Positions 11,297 through 24,889 of a stretch of 64,000 bases of DNA are shown here, in pieces (the first letter of the stretch is position 1; each line of letters begins with the position of its first letter). This stretch comes from Liolophura sinensis. Taxonomy: Eukaryota; Mollusca; Polyplacophora; Chitonida; Chitonidae. A program made the translations under genes and the position numbers. The stretch lies in NCBI RefSeq assembly GCF_032854445.1, contig NC_088302.1, positions 15,679,338 through 15,743,337 of the forward strand, written 5' to 3'. The notes beneath the pieces are model-generated. The model saw only the letters and a list, made by a program, of their open reading frames with translations. It did not search any database and was not told the DNA's origin.

Positions 11297-13711
11297 AGAT
11301 CGCCGTTTGTTGAAACACAAATCCATGGTGCAAAAATACTTCATTCCGAATCAAATTAGCTCGCTGACCATTAAATACTAATTAAATCTGTTGCTCCCAT
11401 GCCACGCCAATCATTTACTTCTATATCTTTACTTGGCAAACCGTAAAGGAATACCACGACTTTTTCTGTTTTAAAGGAGCTAAAATCACGGAAATGTAAA
11501 TAACTGATAACAGGAAATTTCATGATAGGGCACTCCACCAAATATTTGAACAAACATATGTAGAATAGCTCACAGACTATAACCAACCACTGCGTTACAT
11601 TATCGCGCAAAACCTTATAATCTTTAGTCACAGTACATAACTACTGCTCAAAGTCCAGGCGTTAAAACGCATAGTTACCTGCAAAGAACTGAAGTAAATA
11701 TTTCCACCCCATACAGATCGGGTAAGAATGAAAAAAAAAAACACAGGAACCTGTAAATTGGACTTATTTCCGTAAGCTTACCTTCTGTTTTTTGGGGAGT
11801 TTTTTTGTTTTGTTTTGTTTTTGTTTTGTTTTTGTTTTTTTGTTTTTTTGATGAAGCGTTTTTTAACGCCATTATGAAGACTTTTGTCTTCTTTACCTAT
11901 GGCGTAATGTACTGAAGGAAAGCCTGGTGGTAAATCATCGACTTTTGGCGAGTAACGTTTAACTTTCTCACATGTGATTTTCTCGCTACATTGTGCCTGT
12001 AATATTGGTGAAGTGGTGTTAATCATTGATCATTTATTCACTTATTTGTATGTGATGTACAGACTTATTAATGGAAAATGAGAAGTCTTTCAGGAACGAA
12101 AGACAGCTAAACTCGCCAACCAGAACGATGTCCTCGCTGCTCTCGTATTAGTGTATTTGGTCCTTTATGCTATGGTCATCCAAATCCAATGGACATGAAC
12201 TGCGGATTAATCTCTATGTGAATGTTTGACTGAATAGTCCTGGCTCCCACATTGCTGTAATCAGTAAATATAAGCGACTGAAATAAAAATGGAATAGGAG
12301 TGGTTCGGTCTTGCATTAAAGTATCATTTGTGTATTCATTCTTGGACAATAGTAACCATGACTGCATGAGAATAAGTATGCTACGATAATGACCTGATAT
12401 CACTGATAAACGGTGCGTGTAAGCCAAAACATAAAACTTTATCGCTTTTCAAGCTTTCCGCTGCGTAGGATTACGGAAATTGAGTTAGTTGAGATGAGAA
12501 CGATGGAACAGCGCTTTTATGGCCGTCCGATTACGTAGTGATGGCGATTTTACCGCTAAAGTGACAATAAACAAACTGCACCGGTTATCACGTGCTGTAT
12601 CCAACGATCCAAAAATCCATAACCCTAGGACAGATGATAGTGTGGTGCGTTAACGTTCAGTGAATCGATTTGTTTGTTGAATTTTGCCGCCACATTGAAG
12701 TCTCCGGTTTCGGAGTAAGCGACGTGTCGCGGACTCGACTTCACACGCTGGCCATTTTGAATCATATTCCTGATTCTTTGGTCTGAAGACGTCAAGCAGA
12801 CTCAAACTACATGTATATAAGACTTTCGAGGGAAATCAAGCTCCCAATCATTGTCTGCTGAAGTCCGAAGACTTTCTCATAGCTCCATGGTATAAACATA
12901 CCAGTGTTAAAAACTACATGGATGTCCGCGCCTAACTGTCGAAAGCTTTTGGAATATGAAATGATTTTATAACTTTATAATTTTACGAATTTATAATCCA
13001 GATTTACCAATCAGTTAAATTACAAAGGGAAAATAATACTTACGTATATATACAGCTTTGCGACGATGGTCATGTTTCTAGGTCAAGAAAACCCATCATG
13101 TTAGATAAAATCTGCATTAAGTATATTAAGACAAATTTTACACAAACTATATGAGATATGCAAATCATAATATCGAAGAAACAACAATTTTTTATATTCT
13201 ACTGTTCTATACTTTGGAAAAAAGAGTTAACCACAGTAGTTTATTTTGTAGATGCTATTAATTCGAAAGAAACCTGTTGACAAATGTCATCACGGTGCCG
13301 TACAAAGCTGTAGTTTTACTTACTGAGCTACTCTGCTAAAACAACCAGCTATCTTTTGATGTGATCAAGCTTTTTCCTTTATGATCTGATGAAGAAGACA
13401 ACTATTTTGTAGCTGGTACGTATTTATGATAAAATTCCAACCACATTCTCGAAGCATGAAGACTGGAGTAAAGGCACACAGACGTCGAAAAGAACTTTAT
13501 AATTTGACAGAATATATTTGAGAAATAAAAAAAAATATTTCAGAAACACACCAAGTGCTTCGAGTGATGCATATTTTAAATGTGGTGTATATCTAAACAT
13601 TTATGAAAGAACATGGCTATAAACGACAATGACAAAAGTAAATAAATATTTATACAGCTTCTATTGATTTAATCACGTTAGATGTCTTGGTGTTCTCATC
13701 TCATGTTTTGT
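11297..13711. other. Gene-free stretch
   Basis: No gene is supported. The longest frames (11371-11631, 12176-12427, both minus) have no recognisable motif and no convincing splice borders. It contains the GTTTT-rich simple repeat listed separately. Confidence 0.5.
11800..11850 (+). repeat. (GTTTT)n / (GTTTTT)n simple repeat
   Basis: T-rich low-complexity run of gtttt and gttttt units. The lysine-rich minus-strand frames over it (11675-12026) are artefacts of this repeat. Confidence 0.9.
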
Positions 13712-16150
13712 GCTGAACACCTTGCTTAAGCGGATAAATCAACTTCCAATCAACAGGAGTCCTCGGGGGACGTCAGATCACAACATCTCTACTTCACATG
13801 CCATGGCTATTTTGTGATCAATCACTAGCGCCAATTGGCTCTTTTACTATAGGTGGAACTGAAAACCAGATCCGCTGGGAAATTGAGATCTTTACGGTTC
13901 GAAAAAGTTTAATTTGCACGTTAATTACAGTTTGTAACGACTGGTACTCTTTTGGAAACTAACAACTAAAGGGAAAAGATGTACTATTGGCTTGTATATT
14001 TTAAGACGGAAACATCCTGTCTGTTTGTTAAGTGTCAATAATTCTGATTAGAAACCCTACAAAGATGTTATTTGAGTCATTAAGGGATAATTAGCTAAAG
14101 TGTTTTGTACAAATACATGAATCCGAATCAATCCATTTCACACTTTTGCTTTTGTTTTACATTTCTTGGCAGTCTGCATGGAGACATGCTTGATTGTTTG
14201 CGTTTGTGACAATGTTGTAACCGGGATTTTTTAATGTCAAGATTCTTTCGCGCAAACTAAATGCAAACTTAAGAGGACTGTTTTAAAAAATAGCCGAAAA
14301 CCGTTTGTTTGACATAACTCCGAAGTAGTGTCGGAAAATAACGCTGGTTGAGTATTTATTTGAATGTGCTTTGATACAGACTAGTTTCATCACCCTCAGT
14401 ATGTGTCCTTGTGTCGCACCAAAAAACCGTGCCAAAGAGGTTTGTATAACACCAGGTCACAATGTCTACATGCAGTTTCATAATAAACATCCTACAAACC
14501 TATCTAGGCAAACTTTCAGGTTTCCAAGCTTAAAGATTTAAGTAAAATCTATTTAATAACTAGTCAAACTCACTGATTTCCAAAGCATCTTGACCTGAAG
14601 ATTTGACTTAGGTATACAGATTATACAGAATACAGAATTTCTTTGACTTCCAGAACATCAATGTTTATGACATACTCAAAAGTCTACCGATGACTGGGCA
14701 AACCCTTCAGAGAGTCCGACTCTCTGGGTCAGACCACCCTGACTCTGGAAATTAATCAAGGTCAACCAATTACAAGGCAAACTTCCTGACTCCCAAAGTC
14801 AACCGATGCAATAACTCAACCCATTCCGACTCAGAATGTTTTTAAGGTCATGTATCAACCAAACTGATACGCAAATGCTGTGTCTATTATTTGAAGCTCT
14901 TTATTCGTTCATCTTTCTGTTTCACAGATTGACGGCAAGAAATAAACAAAGAGATAGTTTACTGTCTCGAGCTTTAACTCGTTTATGACAGATCTATGTA
15001 GCGGTTATCTAGAGATTTAAATCGTATAAACACTGGATATGAAAACTTTGTCACCTGACAATTTCTAATAAATGTATTATATAGAAATACACCCAAAAAC
15101 ACAAAAGTAAGCTGGTAATCAGTCCAGTTATTTCGAGTTACGAGTCTAATGGTTTTCATATTTCACCAATGATACACCGAAAGCATAACAATTGAAAAAA
15201 ATCATATAAAACAATGTAATCAGTAGACATACGGTAATAGGAACGGTAACACAACACACGAGCGTGTAAGCACATGGCTTCATGGAAACACCTTGGACAT
15301 GCCAAATATGCAGCAAAATTACAGATATATAGTATTGACAATGAACAACTTCGTTGCAAAAACACAGCTCACACTAATCGTGCCGTTTTACAAACCTTCG
15401 TTGACACACATAACAAGGAAATCTCAAAACTTGCACATCGATCGCCTAGTCGCCATTTCGGATATTTCGCAGTGACCTCTCTTGACTCACAAGCTACGAT
15501 ACACGCAATCTTACGATGTGGTTACGTTATTAGCATAACAAAATAATAAATATTTACAAAAACTAACAATTTGACCGCTACAGGCCTGAATCGTTAGGTA
15601 TGATTACGTGATCTAGTCTGACTCCAAATGTCAATGCATTACTTAGCAAACTCTAAACTCTCAGTGTCTACCGATTACATTACAACTTCTGCGACTCCCA
15701 TTCTACTCTGGATTTGAAAAAGGCTTTGTCGATTGATGGTGTGGATGGAGGTGGGAGAGTTTGGATATTAGCTTAAAAACAATTAGGGCAGTTGAAGAGA
15801 GAAAGGAAATAAGGGATAAAGGGATTCCTATATACGGTAAGAGTACGCCGGAGTTATCTGACAAATGTATACAACCACCAAACATTAATTATTCTTCATA
15901 TGTTTGCAAAGAAGATTGCCAAATACAAGGGAGTGATCAGAGAGAGACTGATCTGGTGTTTGGTCTGAGGAAAGTTCTCCTGTGAATGGTGCTTTCCTAT
16001 AGGGGCCGATCAGATCAAACAGAAAGTATTCCTGCACAGGAAATTAAGCGGGAATACAGCGTTCTGGGACGAGGACTCCTGTTGAACACTTTGCCAGATG
16101 TGACTCGGGATCCAGTACTCTTATGTTATATACCAGGCTCTAACCGTTTT
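13712..16150 (+). repeat. Dispersed repeat F, long copy 2
   Basis: Direct-orientation relative of 7371-9240. The first part (13712-14345) shares ctgaacaccttgct, agatccgctgggaaattgag and cgaaaaagtttaatttgcac. Minisatellite-like stretches with ctaccgatta and actccc phrases lie at 14685-14850 and 15600-15710. The third part (15930-16150) shares ccgatcagatcaaacag and atgtgactcggga. It carries about 1 kb of extra sequence between parts and lacks the SINE nested in copy 1. No gene was seen. Confidence 0.65.
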
Positions 16151-16469
16151 GTACAAAAACGAACAGTCGTTATCGTATGGATAAATTATATCTACAAGCG
16201 CAAAACTTTATCTATTCAAACAGAATTAGTCAGAAACAAAGTAAGCCGAACTTGCCGTTTCTTTCATTAAATCATTGGACCAAATTTCGCTTGGCTATTC
16301 AAGTTATACATAATTATAACAAGACACATGAAGATTCAATTTTCACAACATTCATTATATTTCCAGTAATGTAGATCACATTTTCCTGTTTACTTGCTGT
16401 AAATTTGCTACATCGTTACCAGTGTAAATGATTTAAGCTGTTGGTGAATGGAATTGTTGTGATATTTTG
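16151..16469. other. Gene-free stretch
   Basis: AT-rich and without supported coding sequence or a recognised repeat. Confidence 0.45.
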
Positions 16470-16690
16470 TATCTTTATTTGTTTGACTGATTGGAAAAAT
16501 AATCACCGCACTCAAGAGTATTTCTCTTATATGACAGCGGCTAGCAATGGGTTGTGAGGAAATCGAACACGGCCCGGCCATATACGACAGGATGCCAACA
16601 CTGACTGGACTTGAACCCACAGTGGTCGCATTGGCTAGAGGATCCTGTGTTATTGTGTTGCGTTAGCGTGCTAACCACTAGGCCAGTGAT
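16470..16690 (-). mobile_element. SINE family A, old diverged copy
   Basis: Reverse-complement landmarks are visible: head ending in gtggttagcacgctaac, B-box-like gggttcaagtccag, central block and a 3' end with gagtgcggtga. It is much more diverged than the copies at 24650 or 55804, so likely older. Confidence 0.7.
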
Positions 16691-17438
16691 GTTTGAAGTC
16701 TTCGCCAAAAATATCAGTCAATCGTCTTTTTATGAAAGACTCTTCTCTGTGTGATATACAGATTGATGGAAAGCACGTTGGACGCCCAGATTGAAAAATG
16801 TAAATGTAACATTTGGCGATAAAATCAACAGCAAGAGAAACGACGCTCAATCATGAGGGCCTGTCGGTCTAGGCTAAAAAAATACATAGATGTTGGGATG
16901 AGGAGGGGACGTAAGGCGTCCATCAAAATCATGAATCTCTTGTGATGGCAATATGACTGTGTTCTGGTCAATAATTTTGGGACCGTTCACGGCTTAGAGA
17001 CGGCCGGGACTGGTTTTAACTCACGTCCAAAATAAAAGTTAATCCTGTATACTTCAAAGCGTAGCGTTTACCACGGACTTTCCCTGGTGTAGGCGACAAC
17101 AAAGTTTATCATGGTGGTGTTTTCTGAAACACACGTGAATGACCTTGCAAACCTTATCATGGGAGAATTTACATAGACTCGAACTGTGGACTGTTAAATG
17201 GTAAAGTCTATACTTTATACAACAACGTCGTCATACAGCTAATGTTGAAATGCATTAGACAAGAGGAAAGAAATTACGCAGCTGTATATGTATTAACTGG
17301 ATGCAGGATGAGTTGAATGGGTGAATGAAAGTTACAGAAACTGGAATTTTGCATTTCCTATTCATAGGAAAGTTGTTTTCACTTGTAACTGCACTAAAAT
17401 CACCAATCCATGAATTACGATTGGATTGTAATCTATAT
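16691..17438. other. Gene-free stretch
   Basis: Nothing recognisable. No frame over about 60 codons carries a motif. Confidence 0.45.
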
Positions 17439-17590
17439 TGGCGTATTGTAGCAGTTGACTGTAAATACGTCTGTCCCTGAGAAACCCGGGCGTATTGTGG
17501 CAGGTAAGTGTAAATACGTCCGTTCCCTGAGAAAGTCCAGGCGCAAGTTTTCGTCGAAGCCTTAGTAGTCAGTCCCTGAGAATTATGAAC
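17439..17590 (+). repeat. Tandem repeat of about 57 bp, roughly 2.5 copies
   Basis: Units share gcgtattgt(a/g)gcag, gtaaatacgtc and gtccctgagaaa. The third unit is truncated and keeps only agtccctgagaa. Confidence 0.75.
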
Positions 17591-17914
17591 AACTACGTGA
17601 ACTTCTTGAAAATTCTTATCAGGCGTTGCAGATGTGTGAACACGTGCGTTTCCTCGAGAAGCCTCTTTGTCGTAATAAGACGGCTTTTTTACGATCTCCG
17701 AAGAGCCTTATGAACACTTTTTTATAGTGACATCTAAACTGCCGGGTGTGCTTGGCTATAGATGCTACTGGCATCTGACTAAATTGCAGGACACATTGGT
17801 AAAAGTGCAGAACGATACAGCAGTAAGTAAATGGGGACTTTTCGTGCATTGTCTCTTCAGTGTGTATCTTCACCACATCTCACATATCCGTTTCTCCAAA
17901 AATACAACTTTCAT

Positions 17915-19140
17915 TTCACTTTTTTGCCATCCAGTTAATATTTAGCTACGTGACTTCGTGCTCATTGGCCTATTTTCATTTCACTGGCGTTATTAAAATC
18001 AAGTCGATTGGATCCCTGAATAAACACGTGATCAAATGTTGCCTTCGTGCTTGCCGTTACCATGGAGATTTTTGTTATTTCTTAGATAATTTTGAGGAAG
18101 TTATTTTTTTTCGGCCAAAAGGCAATTCTAAGCAGCCTTGGCAGTATTTCGGAGACCACGCAAGATCATCCTCAATAAGGAATAAACACAACACAGTTGA
18201 CAGATTTTGCAAGGATTTTATAAAAAGCTGCGAGGAAAGACCCAACTCTCACACTCCAAAGACGAAATCGGCATGGAATTTGATATTTCTGTTTGCGCAT
18301 CATAAAACGGCTTAGTGTTTTTGTATGCTGGAGATTACTATAACTTTTTAGATATTTCGTTATTTCTCAAACCAACCACACTGCGAAGCTCTGTCTTTGT
18401 TGTCCTGAACAAGGAGAAACCTTCCCACATTTTAAGTGACTAGGGATTAACATAATTGATTTTGGAATTTTTGTGACTTTAAGAGAAAAGCCTTCCTAGG
18501 TCAAAGTCTGTTACCTCTACGCCATGATCTGAGGGCGGTTCAAGATACACATGTACAGGTTACAGGAAGTTGGATGGAACATATGGAAGAATACTTTGGC
18601 GAGCTACTACACAAAAAAACACAAGCATTCTGTTTGGGTTTATCTAAATGTCCCGATTGTTGTTATGGTCAAACTAACGTGCTCCAAAGAGCGGCAAGTA
18701 TTTAAGGTAGCATACATTTGATGAAAAGGAGTTGGAAATATGTTTGGAACTGTGTCAGATAAAAGAAATATTTATTTATTTGCTTCATTTGCAACGCACT
18801 CGGCTCTGCTATTCGTCAGAAATCTGACAAAACTCACCGAAAACTGGAGTCCAGCTCGCGAACTCATGGGGCAAGTGTCCATCATTTGAACCGAATAAGT
18901 CGGCGACATTTCTACACACAGTTTGCAAATGTTTTTTTTTTTGTCCCACAGTTAGCCCACCGTTAGGCAAACCTAAGACAATCTGGCATGAAAAGAATCC
19001 TAAAGGTCGAAGAAAGGATCTTCAATGACTGAGACTTTTCTGGCCGAATCTATGGAAATACTTTGTTCCTTCTAATTCCGAACGCTTCAGAGAGAATATG
19101 AGATTGAATTCAAATAAAGGTTTATATCATTTGTTATTAT
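17915..19140 (+). repeat. Dispersed repeat D, copy 2
   Basis: Matches 2265-4215 without the nested SINE and with a shorter right half. Shared landmarks are gccatccagttaatatttag, aagtcgattggatccctgaa, ctggcgttattaaaatcaag and gaaaggatcttcaa. A 151-codon open frame (17860-18315) overlaps the left half but is not open in copy 1, so I do not call it a gene. Confidence 0.7.
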
Positions 19141-19251
19141 TGTTCTTGTTTAAGTTCGAGAGTAGACAGATACCAGATCCTTAATGTAACAGTCAAACGA
19201 CATATATCGACAATGTTAACAATGTTATATATGATAGTGATTTAGAGTGAT

Positions 19252-19420
19252 TTATTTATTTATTTTATTTATTTGATTGGTGTTTTACGTCGTACTTAAG
19301 AATATTTCACTTACATGACGGCGGCCAGCATTGTGGCGGGAGGAAACCAAGCAGAGCCCGGAAACCCATGACCATGTGAAGGTTGCTAACAGACTTTCTT
19401 ATATGTGAAGGGAGAAGAAA
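19252..19420 (-). mobile_element. SINE family A, 5'-truncated
   Basis: Starts on the plus strand with a TTTA-repeat tail, then gattggtgttttacgtcgta, the central ggcggccagcattgtggcgg block and a diverged gaccatgtgaaggttgct. The tRNA-like head is missing. Confidence 0.85.
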
Positions 19421-22137
19421 AAAATATGTTGAACTTTATATTATTTTTTTCAAAGAAGGTTGAATGTACTTGGAAAGGTCTTTACAGTCAGATTATTTTC
19501 CTAATTGATTTGTAAACATAGTGTTATCAATTGTTTTGGTTGGGAGACTTTTTCACCGTATGACTATGATGTGAAGGATCATTTTCCTTTTTAGAGTACA
19601 CCGTTTTGCACCGGTGCACAGCATAAAATATGTAGAATGTACGCAAATCAATAGGTTAATTGGAAGATTAACATCTAGCAAGCACATAATCCTTACGACG
19701 CTCTTTCTAGTACAACATTGAATCAATCATCATCCAACTGACAAACAGCTAAGAGACCAGAAGGCGAACTCCATGGCTAATTGGTCAGTCTAAAGGAACA
19801 CAACACATCTTAATGCTATGATCGTAAGACGTTAAATTGATAGTCTTGTGCGAAATGTACTTTCATTTCAGGACTAAACCAACAAAAACTAATTTAAATA
19901 CCTTTCTTTGATTTGAATATTGATTCTTACAATATTGTCGGCAAACGATTGTTGAGGAGACCTTAAACTGGAAACACTGACAGAGATTAACCGTCTAAGT
20001 CTTTGTGTCACTTGGCACGGGGAACACTGGTTAAACTTGCTCTGATCATTGCTCTTCTCCTGTCAGTTATTCTTAAGCCGGTATAACTTCTAGTCCGATG
20101 ATTCCCTTGATTATTTGATGATCGTCTTAACTGATCGCCCTACTCAGAAGCTCTTGTCTGCTTTTGTCTTTAGACTTTCTGCTCACGAGTGTTCTCGGGG
20201 CTAATTCTGCGGAAAGAAATCAATAGCAGCTGGAAAATCTTATTTCGGGTATCTCTCGAGCTTTAAACATATGTAAGGCACGTCGTACAAAGGTGGAAAC
20301 TTCAGACCCTGTGTTTTTTTTCCTTCCCGCACCTCATGCATCACGAAATAAAAGACGCTAGGGAAATGGTGCTTTGGGAAAAGATGACTTACTTGTCAGT
20401 ACTCAGTCAAAATCCCCTCAAGAAAGATCTTCAGATAAATGAATTCCGAACCACGAAAATACATTAAGGCGTCTGTCTGTGTAAAGTTACCAGCACTTCG
20501 CTGGCTTAGCTAAACCGTAACGTTTCTTCATTTCTAAAAATGATTTCTTTAAAAAAGAAACATATAGAGACTATTATCTCTATTTTACAAACCGTTAAAT
20601 CGCATGATTTATATATCTTTTAACAAAATTCAACAAAATGTCAAAACCACAACTATTCATCATTCTTAATACAAATCAAAGACATTGTTTGTTATAAACA
20701 GAATGGTAGTCGCCCCACATATGCTCATCTCGGTGATTTAACACGACAGCCATGGCGATGTCAAATTTCTAGTTTGAGTGATGCCGAGAAAACATGAAAG
20801 AGTTCAGACAACTGAGTCACCTAACACTGCAGTAGAAACCTTTAGAACAAGAGTAGAGTACACAGAAAATGTCTGAGTTCTACATTTGATATTATGTGGT
20901 TTTGATGGTGTAAAGTCCAGAAAAGTTTAACCACAAAGTATAAAGCTCTAGGAGACTGTGGAACGACAAGCCACGCGGAATGAATCCGTGCAGTCCGGCG
21001 CAAAGTGGTTGTACCGTAGCGCCGTACCTTAGCGCTATACCGTAGCACTGTAAACAGTGCGATATCTTGAATCAGGGTGTAGAAAACAGACATTCATATA
21101 TCAGATGTCAATCAAAATACAAGACCACATGTTTTCTACGTTCCACACAACAATACATTATCATAACTCAGAAACACACTGTATTGTGCAACACATCTAT
21201 TAAAAAAATTGTCTGATAAACATATTAAGAAGTATCAAAACCATATTTTGTGAAAGCTGTTTGCAAATTACAACTTTTCTATAATTAGATTCATAAATCA
21301 TACATGGTTCAATATTTGTTTTTTGAAATATGGAAATAATTGGTGTAAATTGACGTCAAGAAGGAATTCTTGTTCTGAATAGTTCTGAATTAAGATACTT
21401 CTTATAATAATTCCTTACTTATACATGTAACAAGTAAATGTTTCTTTAAATAATTAACTCATTAACTCACAGTTTGCTTCCTACTGACTTCAATGCCCAT
21501 TTTCTAGCATCCGTTATTCGCAAGGATTACGTTATTGATACGAACAGGCGAGGCATATCCCATAGAATTGCTAGAGTAGAAACCATAGTCAAATCGACCA
21601 AACCAAAAGGAACACGTTGAATGAGCTGTCTAGACTGCCTCATTTCAGGTCTAAGTCTTGTACTCATTGAATCCTGTGTTCAACTTAAGCGCACGCTCGG
21701 TCTTCTACACCAACCCTTAAGGAGAATTTTCGTGGAAAGATTCATAATCATGCCAAAACCACAAATGTAGTTACACGAATACCGGCTACATTTAGCATTC
21801 CCTGTTTCGGATCGCAATTAGTCGTATTCGGAAGTAGTTTCGACAGCTATTTTTAGCACTTCATTTTGGGCCTACCTATTTTTGCCTTTTTCTACCCATC
21901 ATCATTCCGTATAGCAGGCTTTGAAGTTTACTTCCAGGTGTGTTTTTGGTGTCAGTGTTAGTTGAAACTTGGGCGGATGCACTCGCTTGAAAACGCGGAG
22001 ACGTGGTCTCAGAGTCCGTCTCAGAGTCTCCAGAAATCTATTGTGATGGAGAGGCTACAAATGAAAATTTCGTCCAACATGAACACTTGATTTATTTATT
22101 GTTTAAAAGTTTAAAAAGTATTTACCAGAAATGCTCA
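19421..22137. other. Gene-free stretch
   Basis: No gene or recognisable repeat. A small cluster of related phrases (gtagcgccgta, tagcgctatacc, gtagcactgt) lies near 21015-21060. The open frame at 20842-21093 (minus) crosses it and has no motif. Confidence 0.45.
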
Positions 22138-22420
22138 AAAGGTCGGAGACCTGGGGTCATGTCAAAGACTTTAAAAATGGTACTTGATACTGCCTCGCTT
22201 AGCACTCAGCACTGAGAGTATAGAGCCAGGAAACAGGACTAGTGGACTAGTGGACTAGAATAATGTGACTGGTTGGGGTGTCATGTTCGGTGTGTTCGGC
22301 ATGATATTTCAGTGGAGGCAGCACTTTGGCGGCATGGACTTGCAGTGCCACAAGAAGACACAGTATAAGTACACACACTCACTGAAAAATTGTTAAGTAG
22401 GACGTAAAACCCCACGTATA
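22138..22420 (+). mobile_element. SINE family B variant
   Basis: Shares with 42290-42635 the order: gtcggagacctggggtcat head, caaagactttaaaaat, tcgcttagcactcagcactg, tgtcatg..ggtgt, gcatgatatttcagtgg, cagcactttggcgg, and gttaagtaggacgtaaaacc end. It contains a local triplication of gactagtg (about 22236-22258). Confidence 0.8.
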
Positions 22421-23542
22421 TACACATGCAGCCAGGAAATCGGCTGTGAACTTTTAATATTTGGTCAGGTGTCTGGTTTTACTCTCAAAACTGCAGTCTC
22501 CAACCTTTGATCAAGCGCTTACCGACCTACATGTGGGAATCCATGCATCGCTGTTATAACTGTGCGCTTCCGTAAAGTGAAGAATCGCGTTCACTTAACT
22601 CGGCCACTTGTACGGCAGCAGTCCTGACAGAAAAGTTAACTCAAGTAGAAGCCTCCTTTCTACACGTAATTATCCTGTGTAATGAAACATGAAACATACA
22701 CCAAACTCGCAATATTTAAGAGCATTTTTTTATGTAAGGTATTTAGATTTAGCTTGCAAGGGGTCGGACGGTGTGCAAAATCAGCACGATGGAAGGCCCT
22801 GAGTCAGCTTACCTCTACCCTGCCCACACTTGCATGGCAGACCAGAGACTGATACTTGAGGGTCGATCCTAACCGAATTGTTTCCAGGATGCTACCGTAC
22901 AGAGACCGAATATAGCCCATGTGATTTGTCACGGCACTATGGGTGTCCAGCCTGCGGAATGTAGTTAGGGACAGCCCGGCCTCTTATTAGCATGCCATCG
23001 GGGCAGCGATCTCTAACAGATTATAAAAGATTTATGTCAGAGATCAATTGATAGTGTTACTAGGGGGCCCGGATGGTGCCTGCCACACCAGCGTATCATG
23101 AAGGATGAGTTTGGTAATGCCAGATGTGGGTAGTTTTAATCCAGAAATACCACGGGGAGATTTTGATATTAAATGTCATCTATTCTGCTATCATTTTTCT
23201 GACCTGGCTGACTGACCGGCGCCAAGCTTCTCCGGCTTAGTAGCATGATGTATTGCCAGTTTATTGAATCCGTTCAATAAAAGATTCAATATCGAGTTTT
23301 CTAGTGACTGAGTCATTGTACAGAATTCCATATGGTTTTTCGTGCTGTATTCCAGCAAGTTTATGAACTCCATTTTGTTTACTAGGCAGAACTTACGAAG
23401 TTAATCAACAGATTGTTTACTTTAACCAGGTAAGAGTTAATTCAAGGGTTTAATTTAGGAGAATTTATAAATATCACCGCATATATTAGAGCTGGTTCAC
23501 ACATTTGATTCACCCATGATGATACATCCCCAAAATCTACAC
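22421..23542. other. Gene-free stretch
   Basis: No gene. The part around 22740-23110 is less AT-rich and contains a B-box-like gggtcgatccta (about 22861), so an old tRNA-derived repeat is possible but unproven. Confidence 0.4.
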
Positions 23543-23670
23543 AGCCCCTCGTCGTTATGGTGTGTGGAAACCGGGCACAGCCCGGGGGAAACCCACGACC
23601 ATCCGCAGGTTCTTGCAGGCCTTCCCACTTACGGCCGGAGAGGAAGCCAGCATGAGCTGGACTTGAGTAA
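23543..23670 (-). mobile_element. SINE family A fragment
   Basis: Central block and part of the head only: cgttatggtgtgtggaaacc, acgaccatccgcaggttctt, cggccggagaggaagccagc, tgagctggacttgag. Both the 3' tail and the 5' start are missing. Confidence 0.85.
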
Positions 23671-24636
23671 ACATAGTAAACAAAATAGTAAATAAAACTG
23701 GTGGCATGCAACACAGAAGCAGTCAACAGTTTTCAGTGATGAAGGGAAGGCAGTCGATATTGTAGGCACGACGTCAAATTAAGCTTCAGTTAGCCCATGA
23801 ATAGTTTGTGGTACAACGGGAACAACTATAGGTATTTCATGCCTGTGCAGCCCAAGGGCTAGACGGAATAACACACCACTATGACACAGATTGCCAGAGA
23901 TTGTGAACACTCCGTCCATCATTGCCAACAAGAGTGCTATGCTCATCATAAAATTTTAGAAAGTTAGTATGAAGGCGTTTGCTGGAGTATCTTTTACACA
24001 CTACACGTAGTTTTTTTTTGCGATCAATATCTGATATAAGGCGAGGTATGGATTCGCCATATATAGAACAATTTGGTATATCACTAATCAATAATACGCT
24101 TACCAAAGGTCGCGTGTAATTGCGTAGGCCTGTTTTTCACACGACTTTTCCAATCAAGATGAACGTAAAATTCGCACTCAGTCAACGTAACAAAAGTCAG
24201 AGCCCTACTGTGGAAAACCACCCGAAACTCTAATATGCCAATTCCTGTGTAAAAATCTTCAAGTCGATCTGTGCCATAGGATATGAATGCAGTGTTCCCA
24301 ATACATCATGTTCTGACAGATGAAATCACTACATGTAGTCTGGCCCATTCTTCTGACACAAACTATTCGTCAAACTGACACTTTAACCCAAAACAAGCTG
24401 GTGACACATTGGTCATCGTACTAAATCTGACCATTAAGAGAAGAATACACGTGACCTTTTGATCATGTAGCTTGTTCCACCACGAGGTTACTCTTTGGTA
24501 ATTAATTATCACAACGGTACTAATTGGTTATTGGCAAATACGGCAAAGTGATATCCAACGGAACTGAACAGACCTTTAAAGGCGCCATCTAAGCCTGTTA
24601 GTCTTTGCAGTTGTTTTCATCAAAATATATTAAATA
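23671..24636. other. Gene-free stretch
   Basis: No supported gene and no recognised repeat. Confidence 0.45.
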
Positions 24637-24649
24637 TTAGCTAATTATT

Positions 24650-24889
24650 GATTGATTTATTTTTTTGATTAGTGTTTCACGCCATACCCAAGAATATTTC
24701 ACTTATACGACGGCGGCCATCATTATTGGGGGGAGGGGGGACTGACCGGGCAGAGCCCGGGAAAACCCACGACCATCCGCAGGTGGCTGAGAGAAGTTTC
24801 CACTTACGGCTGGAGAGGAAGCCAGCATGAGCTGGACTTGAACTCACAGCGACCGCATTGGTGAGAGGCTCCTGAGTCATGAAGCTGCT
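24650..24889 (-). mobile_element. SINE family A, long copy with probable target-site duplication
   Basis: Runs from the AAAT-type tail (plus-strand 24650) through cacgcc, the ggcggccatcattattgggg block and tgagctggacttgaactcac (B-box region) to gaggctcctgagtcat. The nine-base flank ctaattatt is present at 24641-24649 and 24890-24898. Confidence 0.9.

Noticed and set aside
17860-18315. 151-codon plus-strand open frame
   Set aside because: It overlaps repeat D, the matching part of copy 1 (2280-2640) is not open, and no family motif is visible.
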